The notes beneath the pieces were generated by a model. It had not been told where the DNA came from. It was given only the letters and a program-made list of their open reading frames with translations, and did no database searches. Source: Protopterus annectens (taxonomy: Eukaryota > Chordata > Ceratodontiformes > Protopteridae). Taken from it: a stretch of DNA of 64,000 nucleotides. Shown piece after piece: positions 62,025 to 64,000 of this stretch. The stretch is taken from NCBI RefSeq assembly GCF_019279795.1, contig NC_056743.1, positions 631,646,993 to 631,710,992 on the forward strand. Direction: 5' to 3'. The number at the start of each line of letters is the position of its first letter. Positions within the stretch are counted from its first letter, which is position 1. A program made the translations under genes and the position numbers.

Positions 62025-64000
62025 ATGTGCAACCCATGCAAGTCATTCTAAGGGGATCCAGTATCTGTCTGCCTGGGACGACATGATCAACAGACCATGA
62101 TGCTTTGCCAGAGATGGCCTGCACCTGTCACCCTTGGGATCCCAGATACTGGCTAAGGCTCTTGCCACCCCTATAGTGCCTTTTTTAGGCAAGGTTCAAA
62201 TGACAAATTCCCCACCATAACAGGTACAAGCAAGCAAAATCTGAGGGTAATGATACTCAATGCTAGAAGTCTAAATTTCAAAAATGCACTCACTCGAGGC
62301 ACTCCTTAAAATGGAGAACATCAACATCTGTGCAGTGTCAGAGACCTGGTTCAAAGCTCCAGAGAGCACCCCTGCATTACCAGGCTATAATTCATACCAC
62401 ACCTTTCGGCCACCTAACCCGGAACTGAAGGTGGAGGCGTGTCCATATTCATTAAGGATATCTACACCTCCAGGCTAGTTGCACAGCATAATGCATCCGA
62501 GGTTATCCAAGTGCAACTAACTCTGGGCAAGACTGCAATCCAAACTGTAGCTTGCTACAGACCCCCCACCATGCTACAGGATTCCCCACTCCTCATTCCT
62601 TGATACACTGGAATGTATTAAGGTACTACCCAACACCCTAATAATGGGCGATTTCAACTACCCCACCATTAATTGGGAAAACTACTCATGTACCAAATCT
62701 TTTGCTCAACGTTTTCTGGAATTCATAAATCCCAATGCCTTGGATCAACATATTCACACCCCCACCAGGGGCAGCAATATCCTAGACCTGGTCATTGCCA
62801 ACATGGGCAACCGGTGTTCCACACCAGAGGTCAATGCCTCGTTGGTTAGATCGACCACAAGCTAATCACCATAGACATCCACATCCCGCCCCCACCCCCA
62901 ATTAGGGAAACCACCATAAAAAACTTCTCCAAAGCCAACTTCACACTTCTTAAGACAGAAGTGGCAAACTTCATGACACCCATGCAGACGGACAATAGAG
63001 GTACAACTGCTGAATCCTACACAAATGCACTTTATAAGCACTTACATGAGTGCATGGATCATGCTATCCCTAATAGAACCAAGATGCTATATTCCAAAAA
63101 AGGAAGCCAATCTGGTGGTCCTCTGCCATAAAAAAACTCTACAACAGAAGAAAGAAACAGTTGCAAAAAAGAGTAAACTCCCATGACTGGAGGAACTCCC
63201 TGGTCAACCTCAGTAAGAAGCTGAGATCCCTCCTAAAGTCCTACATAGCCAGTTATGAAAACAAAATTGCCACTGACTCTAAAGACAACCACAAAGCATT
63301 CTATAGCTATGTCAAGAATCTCAATGGCAACACTCAGATCTGCTCTGAGTTACAGCACAATGGCACTAAATATACAGAACCAATTGATATTGCCAACATC
63401 CTGGCAGATAGGTTCAGTGCTAACTTTACCCCACCTCTCACCCCCAAGAGAGCCCATCTCTATACTGGAAGAATGCAAAGTTCTTGTAATCACAGCTGCA
63501 CAGGTAAAAAACACACTCTCCAAAGCCAAGAACACAGCATCCATGGGACCTGACAATATCACAGTCTGCGTTCTACACGAACTACAGAATGAACTGGCAC
63601 CCTACCTAAGTACCATGTTCAATCATAGCCTCACCTCAGGCTTTGTGCCCACTGAATGGCACAACATGACGGTAATTCCACTCCACAAAGAGGGAGCCAC
63701 TATGGACCCCGGGAACTACTGTCCCATTAGCCTGATGAGCCTGGTCTGCAAGGCCATGGAATGTATCATCATAGAACTCATAAACAAAGACATTGGTACT
63801 CTCCAACTCTGGACTCTACCCAGTTCGGGTTTGTAAAAGGCAGATCATGTCTCCTAAACCTGACTGACTTCTTTGAAGCAGTCACCAAAGCCATAGATGA
63901 GGGTAAGGTGGTTCACACAGCTTATCTAGATCTCACCAAGGCTTTCGACACCATCCCACACTCTGGAATTATAGATAAGATCACTAAACTAGGTATAAAT
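62025..64000 (+). pseudogene. CR1-type LINE: end of ORF1, then ORF2 endonuclease and RT (runs off the window)
   Basis: Order on the plus strand: end of ORF1 with RDGLHLSPLGSQILAKA (about 62100-62165), the SGNH/esterase-like signature with its Asp and His; start of ORF2 with MENINICAVSETWF (APE endonuclease, about 62310-62350); MGDFNYPTINWEN (62644) and the SDHKLI block (about 62846-62865, after a 1-nt shift); KDNHKAFYSYV (about 63283-63315); RT blocks SMGPDNIT, IPLHKEGA, FVKGRSCLLNL, DEGKVVHTAYLDLTKAFDTIPH up to the window end. The ORF is split over several frames, so this copy is probably dead, though much better kept than the one at 33-36 kb. Confidence 0.88.

Overview
The window looks like repeat-dense, gene-poor DNA from a vertebrate with a large genome. 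An amphibian-like or other lower-vertebrate source is plausible, but the sequence alone does not settle it. The basis is the mix of elements: Penelope-like elements (PLEs) with an ORF1, a CR1-type LINE with an esterase-like ORF1, hAT and Harbinger DNA transposons, tRNA-derived SINEs, very long (CA)n and (TA)n tracts, and TTAGGG words in a minisatellite. I see no host protein-coding gene, rRNA or functional tRNA. Nearly all recognisable coding sequence belongs to transposable elements.

Layout. 1-10.04 kb: PLE-D is split by a hAT element (1128-9468, 8-bp target-site duplication GTGAACAC), and that hAT is itself entered by a palindromic PLE-A (1538-5868, 15-bp duplication). 10-15.8 kb: unique-looking AT-rich DNA, (CA)n tracts and a CR1 3' end. 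15840-21643: PLE-B on the minus strand, with an intact ORF1 and ORF2, direct 375-bp terminal repeats and a 13-bp duplication. 21.7-32.6 kb: mostly unassigned DNA with a Harbinger fragment cut by a fold-back element, a MITE-like element, a SINE, small duplications and LINE ends. 32675-32873: a 199-bp insertion made only of two head-to-head PLE tails, with a 15-bp duplication. 33.2-36.4 kb: a decayed CR1 copy, followed by two SINEs ending in (CA)n. 38701-47902: PLE-C, a 9.2-kb composite (inverted copy + tail + full copy) between 16-bp duplications. 48.8-50.7 kb: a dead Harbinger transposase interrupted by a 674-bp fold-back element with an 8-bp duplication. 53.3-55.8 kb: a chain of related fold-back elements embedded in (TA)n. 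56-62 kb: unassigned DNA, a PLE tail, a SINE and a dispersed repeat. 62.0-64.0 kb: a CR1 copy running off the window.

How the parts relate. PLE-B and PLE-C belong to different families but share one plan: ORF1 with a PRG(L/M)RV motif, then ORF2 with a Penelope-type reverse transcriptase and a C-terminal GIY-YIG endonuclease in the -1 frame. Each has a canonical -1 slippery heptamer at the beginning of the ORF1/ORF2 overlap (T TTT TTA in B, G GGG GGC in C). The PLE 3' tails, in several families, fold into a three-way junction resembling a minimal hammerhead ribozyme, with one extra A in the core. Three of the four PLE insertions with both target-site duplications visible are head-to-head inverted structures. 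A second system of interest is a fold-back DNA-transposon family with GGGTCTAC-type ends and 15-16-bp phased arm units, lying in or next to (TA)n microsatellites.
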